Of a stretch of DNA of 64,000 bases, positions 8,408 to 15,367 are shown one piece after another. The first letter of the stretch is position 1. The number at the start of each line of letters is the position of its first letter. A program made the translations under genes and the position numbers. The DNA is from VBWE01 sp943372645 (GTDB taxonomy: Bacteria; Bacteroidota; Bacteroidia; Palsa-965): NCBI GenBank assembly GCA_943372645.1, contig CALRZN010000012.1, positions 85,656 to 149,655 of the forward strand, in the 5' to 3' direction. Below the pieces are notes generated by a model. That model saw only the letters and a program-made list of their open reading frames with translations. It made no database searches and was not told where the DNA came from.

Positions 8408-9193
8408 TTAATGGGTAACTGTAAACTTATGGTTCGCGGTTTTATCGCCCGAACGCATGCGGATAAAATACACGCCATTGCTGTATGTACCTGTCGGAAC
8501 GGTAACGCGGATTGTTCCGGCAACAGCTTGTTCGTTATAAATGGTGGCAACAACTTTGCCGAGTATATCCACCACTTCCAGTTTCAGATCGGTGTTTTGT
8601 TTTACGGTCATGGAAACTGTCATTTCCTGTGCAGCCGGGCTCGGGAAAAGTTTTACGCCGGTAATTACATTACTCAGCTCATTCACGCCCGACGGATTGA
8701 GCAGGTTCAGGATCGAGTCGCGCATAATGGTTGTATCACTTGTGCTGAAACTGAGTGTGGAAAATAACACACGGTGATCGGTTCCGCCCACGAGCACCAC
8801 AGTTGGCATACCGAAGCCGCCATAGTATGCCACCTGTGCAGCGCCGCTGTCCATAGGTGCATATAGCGACAGGTTGTTGTTCGTTACCCACGATACCGAG
8901 TAGGAGCAGGTAGTTGAATTCTGGAACGGAAATGCATACGCTTTCACCATGCCGGGATAGGTATTCATAATGTTATTGGCCATGGTCTGGATTTTCTGCG
9001 CGGGAGGCGGGCAGGAACCGCAGTTGGGCATGTAATAGAACAATACAACGGCTTTGCCGGCATTCAGGTCGGCGTACAGGTCAACTGCATTGTTGTTGCA
9101 GTCCACACCGCTGAACTGCATGGCGGTCTGCTGTGCATTGGCGGAAAGCAATGCCAGCATGGCAAGTGTTACGGATAAGAAATATTTTTTCAT
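8408..9193 (-). CDS. Secreted thioredoxin-fold protein with T9SS type A sorting domain
   Basis: A 261-residue protein: signal peptide (MKKYFLS to ANAQ), a redoxin/thioredoxin-like domain (about 25-160) with the active-site motif NCGSCPPP (CxxC) and the cis-Pro loop GMPTVVL, then a type A T9SS domain (KLFPSPAAQEMTVSM to KFTVTH). It probably acts as an exported thiol oxidoreductase. First gene of a three-gene minus-strand unit with the unknown protein and the multicopper oxidase, spaced by 8 and -1 bases, which suggests disulfide or copper handling outside the cell. Confidence 0.85.
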   Translation of the reverse strand: MKKYFLSVTLAMLALLSANAQQTAMQFSGVDCNNNAVDLYADLNAGKAVVLFYYMPNCGSCPPPAQKIQTMANNIMNTYPGMVKAYAFPFQNSTTCSYSVSWVTNNNLSLYAPMDSGAAQVAYYGGFGMPTVVLVGGTDHRVLFSTLSFSTSDTTIMRDSILNLLNPSGVNELSNVITGVKLFPSPAAQEMTVSMTVKQNTDLKLEVVDILGKVVATIYNEQAVAGTIRVTVPTGTYSNGVYFIRMRSGDKTANHKFTVTH

Positions 9194-9348
9194 GTTTTTA
9201 AGTTATTAAGTTGATATGAATTGATGGAATAGCAAACGAAGAAATAAGACATCGCCGCATGATTGCAGTAACGCAGGAACAACTGCAGATATAAAGACAG
9301 CCGCAGCCGTTCACGCGTTTTGCGGAAATGCCGGGAACTTTTTGAAAA

Positions 9349-9744
9349 TCAGATACGGAAAATACAGTAGAGCAGAAGCCTGTCTGTGCCTCCGGCTCGT
9401 ATGGGTGGTGTGTAAAAACGAGGAGTCCACGCAGTTTGCAGTGTTCCTGCAGATGATACAGTAACAGTACCGGTTATTGCCGGAAGAAGTTTAAATGCAG
9501 CTGTGCTGAGTTCGGGCTTATCGGCCAGCTGGTGCTCGGTATGCAGTTTGAAACTGATGTGCTTGTCGGTGCAGCACCCTTTTTTCATCGGCTTTTTTGC
9601 CTTTTTGCAGCAACAGCCTTTGTGTGCAGAACCGGCGAATGAAATTCCGTTGAGTTTGTTTGCGCAGAAATGAAGATTAAGCGCAGTGCCTGAAACAGCA
9701 AAGACGTAAAAAAATAAAGACAGGAAAAGAATAAACCGTTTCAT
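9349..9744 (-). CDS. HYC_CC_PP family protein
   Basis: A 131-residue protein with an N-terminal hydrophobic signal (MKRFILFLSLFFYVFAVSG), then HFCANKL, KGCCCKK, GCCTDKHISFKL and TPPIRAG near the end. This is the histidine/cysteine pattern that names the HYC_CC_PP family of Bacteroidetes, small exported proteins found beside heavy-metal uptake or efflux genes. The Cys/His density suggests copper or other soft-metal binding. It is separated from the oxidase unit by about 155 bases and has its own promoter (9752-9782). Confidence 0.8.
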   Translation of the reverse strand: MKRFILFLSLFFYVFAVSGTALNLHFCANKLNGISFAGSAHKGCCCKKAKKPMKKGCCTDKHISFKLHTEHQLADKPELSTAAFKLLPAITGTVTVSSAGTLQTAWTPRFYTPPIRAGGTDRLLLYCIFRI

Positions 9745-9751
9745 TGCCCGA

Positions 9752-9782
9752 TAAAGATAGGATTAATGTGCTGAAAATCAAA
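9752..9782 (-). promoter_or_regulatory. Bacteroidetes-type promoter of the HYC_CC_PP gene
   Basis: On the minus strand TTTG (9782-9779), 19 bases, then TATCTTTA (9759-9752). This matches the Bacteroidetes consensus TTTG-N19-TAnnTTTG with one mismatch and exact spacing. The start codon begins at 9744, 8 bases downstream, so the transcript would have almost no leader. Confidence 0.6.
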
Positions 9783-9886
9783 TAGCCCGGCTTTAAAACC
9801 GGGTGACGGTAGTCAGGTTTCTGCCGGAAGCCTTTCAGGGTGCGGTGTTTCAGCCCGGGCTGCCGGGTTTGTACTGGCGGAATTCC

Positions 9887-9894
9887 TATATTTG
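9887..9894 (+). promoter_or_regulatory. Candidate -7 box upstream of acs
   Basis: TATATTTG fits the TAnnTTTG -7 consensus exactly and lies 28 bases before the acs ATG. A TTTG is present at 9868-9871, but the spacer is 15 bases rather than about 19, so the -33 part is weak. Confidence 0.45.
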
Positions 9895-9922
9895 TTTACG
9901 ATTAAATCAAGCCGTCAGCTGT

Positions 9923-11818
9923 ATGTCACGCATCACCTCCCTCGCACACTACGAATCCGAATATCAAAAATCAATAACCGATCCTGAAAATTTCTGGGCC
10001 GATAAAGCCGCTGCCTTTACCTGGCGCAAAAAATGGGACCGCGTGCTCGAATGGAATTTCGATCAGCCCGATGTGCGCTGGTTTGGCGGCGGGCAATTAA
10101 ACATTACCGAAAACTGTCTTGATCGTCACCTCACACAGCGTGGCGAACAGGTGGCTTTTTACTGGGAACCGAACGATCCGACTGAAGCAAGCAAAAGTTA
10201 TACATATAATCAGCTGCACGCCGAAGTGTGCCGCTTTGCCAATGTGCTGAAAGCAAAAGGCGTGAAAAAAGGCGACCGCGTGTGCATTTACATGCCCATG
10301 ATTCCGGAACTGGCCGTGAGTGTACTCGCCTGCGCGCGCATCGGTGCCATACACACTGTGGTGTTTGCCGGTTTTTCTGCCAACGCATTGGCCGGGCGCA
10401 TTCAGGATTGCGACTGCGTACTGGTGATTACCAGCGATGGCGCATACCGCGGTGCAAAAGCCATCCCGGTAAAAGAAGTGGTGGATGAAGCGTTGCTTAC
10501 CTGTCCGTCGGTAAAAACTTCCATCGTTTACAAACGCACCGGTACCGCTGTTACCATGCAGCCCGGCCGCGACTACTGGTGGCACGACGAAATGGCGAAC
10601 GCATCTGCAACCTGCGAAGCAGAAACGATGGAGAGCGAAGACCTGCTGTTCATTCTTTATACCTCCGGATCAACCGGCAAACCGAAAGGCGTTGTACACA
10701 CCTGCGGCGGTTATATGGTTTATACCGATTACACATTCCGCAATGTTTTTCAGTATAATGAAAACGAAATTTTCTGGTGTACGGCCGACATCGGCTGGAT
10801 TACCGGCCACTCCTATATTGTTTACGGTCCGCTGCTGGCCGGTGCAACATCCATCATGTTTGAAGGCGTGCCCACGTTTCCGGATGCGGGGCGTTTCTGG
10901 CAGGTGATTGATAAATACCAGGTGAATATTTTTTACACCGCGCCCACCGCCATCCGCGCACTCGAAGCTGCCGGGCTTGATTTTGTTACACCGTATAAAC
11001 TCGATTCGCTGCGCGTGCTCGGTTCAGTAGGTGAACCGATTAACGTGGAAGCCTGGGAATGGTACCACGAAAATATCGGCAAGGGCCGCTGCCCGATTGT
11101 AGATACCTGGTGGCAAACCGAAACCGGTGGCATTTTAATTTCACCGATAGCCGGCATTACCAAAACAAAACCGGGTTTTGCAACATTGCCCTTGCCCGGT
11201 GTGCAGCCCGTGCTGGTGGATGAAAAAGGAAACATCCTGGAAGGCAACGGTGTGGAAGGAAACCTCTGTATCCGTTTTCCGTGGCCGTCCATCATCCGCA
11301 CCACGTACGGCGATCACGAACGCTGCAGGCTGAATTATTTTGCAACATACAAGGGATTGTATTTTACCGGCGACGGCTGCCGCCGCGATGAAGACGGTTA
11401 TTACCGCATTACCGGCCGCGTAGATGATGTGATCAATGTTTCCGGTCACCGCATCGGCACCGCAGAAGTGGAAAGCGCCATCAACATGCACGGCGAAGTG
11501 GTGGAAAGCGCGGTGGTAGGTTATCCGCACGACATCAAAGGACAAGGTATTTATGCATTCGTTATAAGTACAAATCCCGATGCGGATATTGATGTGATCC
11601 GCAAAGACATTCTCGCCGAAGTAACCAAAATCATCGGACCGATAGCAAAGCCGGATAAAATACAGGTAGTGCGCGGCCTGCCGAAAACGCGTTCGGGAAA
11701 AATTATGCGCCGCATTTTGCGCAAAATTGCCGAAGGTGAAACCAGTAACCTCGGCGATACAAGTACACTGCTCGATCCGTCGGTGGTGGATGAAATTGTT
11801 GCAGGAGCAATTAAATAA
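9923..11818 (+). CDS. acs: Acetyl-CoA synthetase (AMP-forming)
   Basis: Acyl-adenylate-forming enzyme of 631 residues that activates acetate to acetyl-CoA. The AMP-binding motif YTSGSTGKPKGV, the TWWQTETGG active-site strand and the C-terminal PKTRSGKIMRR with the lysine controlled by acetylation are all present. The frame is open upstream, but the ATG at 9923 (MSRITSLAHYESEYQ) gives the standard N-terminus and lies just after a -7 box. Transcribed together with the DinB-like gene 18 bases downstream. It would supply acetyl-CoA alongside the beta-oxidation operon nearby. Confidence 0.96.
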   Translation: MSRITSLAHYESEYQKSITDPENFWADKAAAFTWRKKWDRVLEWNFDQPDVRWFGGGQLNITENCLDRHLTQRGEQVAFYWEPNDPTEASKSYTYNQLHAEVCRFANVLKAKGVKKGDRVCIYMPMIPELAVSVLACARIGAIHTVVFAGFSANALAGRIQDCDCVLVITSDGAYRGAKAIPVKEVVDEALLTCPSVKTSIVYKRTGTAVTMQPGRDYWWHDEMANASATCEAETMESEDLLFILYTSGSTGKPKGVVHTCGGYMVYTDYTFRNVFQYNENEIFWCTADIGWITGHSYIVYGPLLAGATSIMFEGVPTFPDAGRFWQVIDKYQVNIFYTAPTAIRALEAAGLDFVTPYKLDSLRVLGSVGEPINVEAWEWYHENIGKGRCPIVDTWWQTETGGILISPIAGITKTKPGFATLPLPGVQPVLVDEKGNILEGNGVEGNLCIRFPWPSIIRTTYGDHERCRLNYFATYKGLYFTGDGCRRDEDGYYRITGRVDDVINVSGHRIGTAEVESAINMHGEVVESAVVGYPHDIKGQGIYAFVISTNPDADIDVIRKDILAEVTKIIGPIAKPDKIQVVRGLPKTRSGKIMRRILRKIAEGETSNLGDTSTLLDPSVVDEIVAGAIK

Positions 11819-11836
11819 ACACGAAAAGATCCGATT

Positions 11837-12286
11837 ATGTCACTCATCGCCAGTTTTCAATTCGTAACATTTTACAACCGCGAATTTGATCGTCTGAAAA
11901 ATGAACTGCTTGCGTTTCAGAACGAAGCGCAATTGTGGGAAGTGCGCGGCGATGTAAAAAACAGTGCCGGTAATTTAACATTGCACCTCATCGGAAATCT
12001 GAACCATTTTTTCGGGGCCGTGCTGGGCAACACCGGTTATGTGCGCAACCGCGATGCGGAATTTGCAACCAAAAACGTCCCGCGCGAACAATTGCTTGCA
12101 CAACTCCAGGAAACACAGGGAATAGTTGAGCGTGTATTGCAACAACTGCGTGATGAAGATGTACTTGCGGTTTACCCGCTCCCGTTTTTTGGTGAGGGCA
12201 CCACAACTGCATTTGTGTTAACACAGCTGCATTCGCATTTTAATTATCACCTCGGGCAGATCAATTATATACGACGATTAAGTTGA
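11837..12286 (+). CDS. DinB-like (DUF1572) four-helix protein
   Basis: A 149-residue protein matching the DinB/YfiT-like fold used by many small metal-dependent enzymes. Candidate metal histidines sit in NLTLHLIGNLNHFFG and in TQLHSHFNYHLGQINYIRRL, the typical spacing for the family. The substrate is unknown. It follows acs by 18 bases and is probably on the same transcript; hairpin element A starts 14 bases after its stop. Confidence 0.8.
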   Translation: MSLIASFQFVTFYNREFDRLKNELLAFQNEAQLWEVRGDVKNSAGNLTLHLIGNLNHFFGAVLGNTGYVRNRDAEFATKNVPREQLLAQLQETQGIVERVLQQLRDEDVLAVYPLPFFGEGTTTAFVLTQLHSHFNYHLGQINYIRRLS

Positions 12287-12299
12287 AAACTAATACGTA

Positions 12300-12376
12300 C
12301 GTCAGTTCGAGCGTCAGTCGAGAACAGTGATGTAGGATCGCATAAAACCTGTTCTCGACTGACGCTCGAACTGACG
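12300..12376. repeat. Inverted-repeat element A (28-bp perfect arms)
   Basis: Perfect 28-bp inverted repeat, arms 12300-12327 and 12349-12376, with a 21-base loop. Each arm is internally repetitive: CGTCAGTTCGAG followed by CGTCAGTCGAG. It fills the gap between the convergent dinB-like and rlpA genes (14 and 10 bases from their stops), so it may terminate both. The word GTCAGTTCGAG recurs at 27125-27254 and in the tandem array from 63841, marking a dispersed family. Confidence 0.9.
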
Positions 12377-12386
12377 GTAGTAACGA

Positions 12387-12851
12387 TCACTTCTTTTTAC
12401 GTTTCGGGATATTTAGCGGGGCCATACCCGCATGTTCCAGTTTCACCTGGGTAACACCCGCCCGCAGGAATCCCAGCCGTTTGGCCGCGCCCGCGCTCAG
12501 GTCAATACATCGTTTTGAACTTTTCGGAAGGCGATCGGTAATTTTTACAATTATAATAGAATCATTTTTCAGGTTCGTTACCCGCACCAGTGTTCCGAAG
12601 GGCAGCGTTTTATGCGCAGCCGTTAAACTGTCCATGTGAAAACGTTCGCCGCTCGATGTCAGTCTGCCGTGAAACGCTTTGCCGTACCAGCTGGCCTGGC
12701 CAGTTTCGATGGAATCGTAACGGGCAACGGTGTCAATCGGCCCGACGAGCAGGGGAGCGGCATCAATGGTGGAATGTGGAACCGAATCGCGCTGCGCGAA
12801 GGCGAATGTGGAACAAAGCAGGAACAACACGATTGCTGAAAAATTTTTCAT
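12387..12851 (-). CDS. RlpA-like septal-ring lytic transglycosylase-family protein
   Basis: A 154-residue protein with a signal peptide (MKNFSAIVLFLLCSTFAFAQ) and one double-psi beta-barrel domain. Recognisable family segments are GQASWYGKAFHGRLTSSGERF, HKTLPFGT, KITDRLP and IDLSAGAAKRLGF, so the conserved catalytic Asp and Asn-like positions are broadly kept. There is no SPOR domain, unlike E. coli RlpA, which is usual for short Bacteroidetes members. The frame is open upstream to 13088, but the ATG at 12851 is the one in front of the signal peptide. It probably acts on peptidoglycan in the periplasm. Confidence 0.85.
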   Translation of the reverse strand: MKNFSAIVLFLLCSTFAFAQRDSVPHSTIDAAPLLVGPIDTVARYDSIETGQASWYGKAFHGRLTSSGERFHMDSLTAAHKTLPFGTLVRVTNLKNDSIIIVKITDRLPKSSKRCIDLSAGAAKRLGFLRAGVTQVKLEHAGMAPLNIPKRKKK

Positions 12852-12992
12852 ACCTGAAATACAATATTTCCACCTGAATTGCGCTAATCTAATGCCATTC
12901 TGCCGATTTCTTCTGCGGAAGGTGTCAAGATTTGTTAATTTCGCTTCGCAATTCCGGGGCTTAACCCTAAATTCGCAGTTCTTAAACGAAAA

Positions 12993-13724
12993 ATGCCCGA
13001 CCGCGTAGTCATAATACCGACGTTCAACGAAAAGGAAAACATCGAAAAGATGATCCGGAAAGTCATGGGGCTTTCGGGCGATTTCCATTTGCTTATTGTA
13101 GATGACGGATCGCCTGACGGCACAGCGGATATTGTAAAAACGCTGATGAACGAATTTACGGGCCGCCTCTTCATCGAAGAACGCAAAGGCAAACTAGGTC
13201 TCGGTACCGCATACATTCACGGGTTCAAATGGGCGCTGCAGCGCGATTACCAGTTTATTTTCGAAATGGATTGTGATTTTTCGCACAACCCCGACGACCT
13301 GCCGCGTCTTTACGAAGCCTGTGCTTCGGGCCGCGGCGATGTGGCCGTAGGCTCGCGTTATGTGAAAGGCGGCAAAGTGGAAAACTGGCCCGCCAAACGC
13401 CGCCTGCTTTCGTATTACGCGTCAGTATATGTGCGCATGATTCTCTGGCTCGGTGTACGCGATACCACCGCCGGTTTTAAATGTTACCGCAAAAAAGTGC
13501 TCGAAACCATCGACCTGGATGCAATCCGTTTTGTGGGGTATGCCTTCCAGATTGAAATGAAATACACGGCGTATTGCCTCGGCTTTAAAATTGTGGAGGT
13601 GCCCATCACCTTTACCGACCGCGTAGAAGGCGTTTCGAAAATGAGCAGCAAAATTTTCAAGGAAGCCTTCTGGGGCGTGCTGCAAATGCGTTTCCGGACA
13701 TTTCATCCGCGCAAGGGGGCTTAG
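12993..13724 (+). CDS. Polyprenol monophosphomannose synthase-like glycosyltransferase (GT2)
   Basis: A 243-residue family 2 glycosyltransferase of the dolichyl/polyprenyl-phosphate mannose synthase type. PTFNEKENI and DDGSPDGT form the nucleotide-sugar site, DCDFSHNP is the metal-binding DxD region, and VGSRYVKGG and VPITFTDR are typical of DPM1-like enzymes. No C-terminal membrane helices follow, so it is a soluble or peripheral enzyme that charges the lipid carrier for surface glycosylation. Divergent from rlpA; a degenerate promoter (TTCG, 19 bases, TAAATTCG at 12968) lies just upstream. Confidence 0.88.
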   Translation: MPDRVVIIPTFNEKENIEKMIRKVMGLSGDFHLLIVDDGSPDGTADIVKTLMNEFTGRLFIEERKGKLGLGTAYIHGFKWALQRDYQFIFEMDCDFSHNPDDLPRLYEACASGRGDVAVGSRYVKGGKVENWPAKRRLLSYYASVYVRMILWLGVRDTTAGFKCYRKKVLETIDLDAIRFVGYAFQIEMKYTAYCLGFKIVEVPITFTDRVEGVSKMSSKIFKEAFWGVLQMRFRTFHPRKGA

Positions 13725-13782
13725 TTTTTCAACGTATATCCTTTTCCCATTTTTTGTTTTTATAAAACGTAGCCGGTAGGGT

Positions 13783-13910
13783 AGTCGGCAGTCTTCAGTC
13801 GGCAGTCATTTTTGTTGGCTATCATAAAAACAGCAAAGCTGTTTTTATGATAACGGAACAGCAACATTAAAATGAACCGCAATCAGTCTGCCGACTGAAG
13901 ACTGCCGACT
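13783..13910. repeat. Inverted-repeat element B with nested inner hairpin
   Basis: Outer arms 13783-13805 and 13888-13910 are a perfect 23-bp inverted repeat built from the word CAGTCGGCAGT used twice. Inside is a second perfect 15-bp hairpin (13820-13834/13838-13852) closed by GC-AAA-GC. Gaps between outer and inner stems are 14 and 35 bases. It starts 58 bases after the stop of the glycosyltransferase gene. Element C has the same architecture with different arm sequence. Confidence 0.9.
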
Positions 13911-14014
13911 TGTTTTACGATCTGCAGGTTTCTACAAAACATAACCTGACCTACATCATTCCCCGATTGACGATCATCTGACAATTGCCCGACAAAACGA
14001 AACGCGATCCTGTG

Positions 14015-14022
14015 TACATTTG
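14015..14022 (+). promoter_or_regulatory. Candidate -7 box of the TolB-like propeller gene
   Basis: TACATTTG matches TAnnTTTG exactly, 31 bases before the chosen ATG at 14053. No clear TTTG lies at the -33 position. Confidence 0.4.
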
Positions 14023-14052
14023 CACTCCAGACACGTGATCCTTTATAATCGT

Positions 14053-15105
14053 ATGAAAACATTGATTGGCTTTGCAGCCCTTACCCTGCTGTTTGTTTCG
14101 TTCCGCGAAGACCAGCCCACCGAAAAACACCTGAAAAACATCCGCCAGCTCACGTTCGGCGGCGACAATGCGGAAGCGTATTTCAGTTTCGACGGCAAGT
14201 CGCTGGCCATGCAGAGCAACAACAAAGCCTGGGGCTTAAACTGCGATCAGATTTTTAATGTGTCTATTGAAAAAGCCGCAGGCAACAAAGACTACCGTCC
14301 GCCGATGATCAGCACCGGCAAAGGCCGCACCACCTGCGCGTATTTTATGCCGGGCGATAAAAAAATACTGTATGCTTCCACACACCTGGCTGGCGACAGT
14401 TGTCCGCCCACCGGCGATCTGCGTCGTGGCGGGAAATACCTCTGGCCGATTTATGGATCGTATGATATTTTTGTGGCCGACCTGAAAGGCAAAATCAAAA
14501 AACGCCTTACCGATTCGCCGGGTTATGATGCAGAAGCAACGGTTTCGCCCGATGGTAAAAAAATTGTGTTCACGTCCGATCGTTCCGGCGACCTGGAACT
14601 GTGGATTATGGACATTGACGGCAAAAACCAGAAACAGCTTACCACCGGTCTCGGTTACGACGGCGGCGCGTTCTTCTCGCCCGATTCGAAAAAACTCGTG
14701 TTCCGCGCTTCACGTCCGCAGACCGAAACAGACATTAAAGAATACAAGGATTTACTCGCCGAACACCTCGTTGCGCCCACCAACATGGAAATTTACACCT
14801 GCAACATCGACGGCAGCGACCTGAAACAGATCACGCATCTCGGTAAAGCAAACTGGGCGCCGTTTTATCATCCCGGCGGGAAGAAAATTGTGTTCTCTTC
14901 CAACCACGAATCGAAGCGCGGATATGATTTCCAGCTGTACATGATCAACGAAGACGGAACCGGCCTGGAGAAAATTACGAACGAAAGTATTTTCAACTCC
15001 TTCGCCATGTTTTCGCCCGACGGGAAAAAACTCGTGTTCTGTTCCAACCGCAACAACGGCGGCGGACATGACACGAATGTTTTTATTGCCGATTGGGTGG
15101 ATTAG
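14053..15105 (+). CDS. TolB-like PD40 beta-propeller protein
   Basis: A 350-residue exported protein with a short hydrophobic N-terminus (MKTLIGFAALTLLFVSF) and several PD40/WD40-like strands: ATVSPDGKKIVFTSDRSGD, AFFSPDSKKLVFRASR, FYHPGGKKIVFSSNHE and MFSPDGKKLVFCSNRN. The repeats form a TolB-type propeller, usually a periplasmic protein- or ligand-binding platform. The frame is open 11 codons upstream, but the ATG at 14053 precedes the signal peptide and follows the -7 box at a sensible distance. Specific partner unknown. Element C starts 35 bases after its stop. Confidence 0.82.
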   Translation: MKTLIGFAALTLLFVSFREDQPTEKHLKNIRQLTFGGDNAEAYFSFDGKSLAMQSNNKAWGLNCDQIFNVSIEKAAGNKDYRPPMISTGKGRTTCAYFMPGDKKILYASTHLAGDSCPPTGDLRRGGKYLWPIYGSYDIFVADLKGKIKKRLTDSPGYDAEATVSPDGKKIVFTSDRSGDLELWIMDIDGKNQKQLTTGLGYDGGAFFSPDSKKLVFRASRPQTETDIKEYKDLLAEHLVAPTNMEIYTCNIDGSDLKQITHLGKANWAPFYHPGGKKIVFSSNHESKRGYDFQLYMINEDGTGLEKITNESIFNSFAMFSPDGKKLVFCSNRNNGGGHDTNVFIADWVD

Positions 15106-15140
15106 TGCGTATAAAATTCCTTCGGAATAGTTTGTGATTC

Positions 15141-15279
15141 AGTGGCAGTGGCAGGCAGCAGTGGCAGTCTGCTTATTTAACCGGTTTGTTTCAAGTACTT
15201 GCACATTATTCATCGGCAAAGCTGATGAATAATGTGATTTTTGCGTTGCGGCCTGCCACTGCTGCCTGCCACTGCCACT
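15141..15279. repeat. Inverted-repeat element C with nested inner hairpin
   Basis: Outer arms 15141-15167 and 15253-15279 are a perfect 27-bp inverted repeat made of the word AGTGGCAG. A 16-bp inner hairpin (15202-15217/15221-15236, one G-T pair) is again closed by GC-AAA-GC. Gaps are 34 and 16 bases, close to a mirror of element B (14 and 35). It begins 35 bases after the stop of the propeller gene and lies upstream of the fad operon promoter. No gene lies in 15106-15367. Confidence 0.9.
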
Positions 15280-15341
15280 AAATCTAATAACTCCGCGAGC
15301 ATCAGCTCTTTTTTTAGTGTAACTCATGCGCGGTTTATACG

Positions 15342-15349
15342 TAAATTTG
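15342..15349 (+). promoter_or_regulatory. Candidate -7 box of the fad operon
   Basis: TAAATTTG matches TAnnTTTG and lies 18 bases before the ATG of the FadN-like gene. The -33 region (GTAA at the expected position) is not conserved. Confidence 0.45.
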
Positions 15350-15367
15350 TAGAGAAGCATATTCTCT

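Larger units (their letters stand above)
13725..14052. other. Intergenic region holding element B and a promoter
   Basis: About 330 bases between the glycosyltransferase and the propeller gene. The first two thirds are the nested inverted-repeat element B (13783-13910); the last part carries a -7 box for the next gene (14015-14022). I see no gene in it. Confidence 0.7.
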
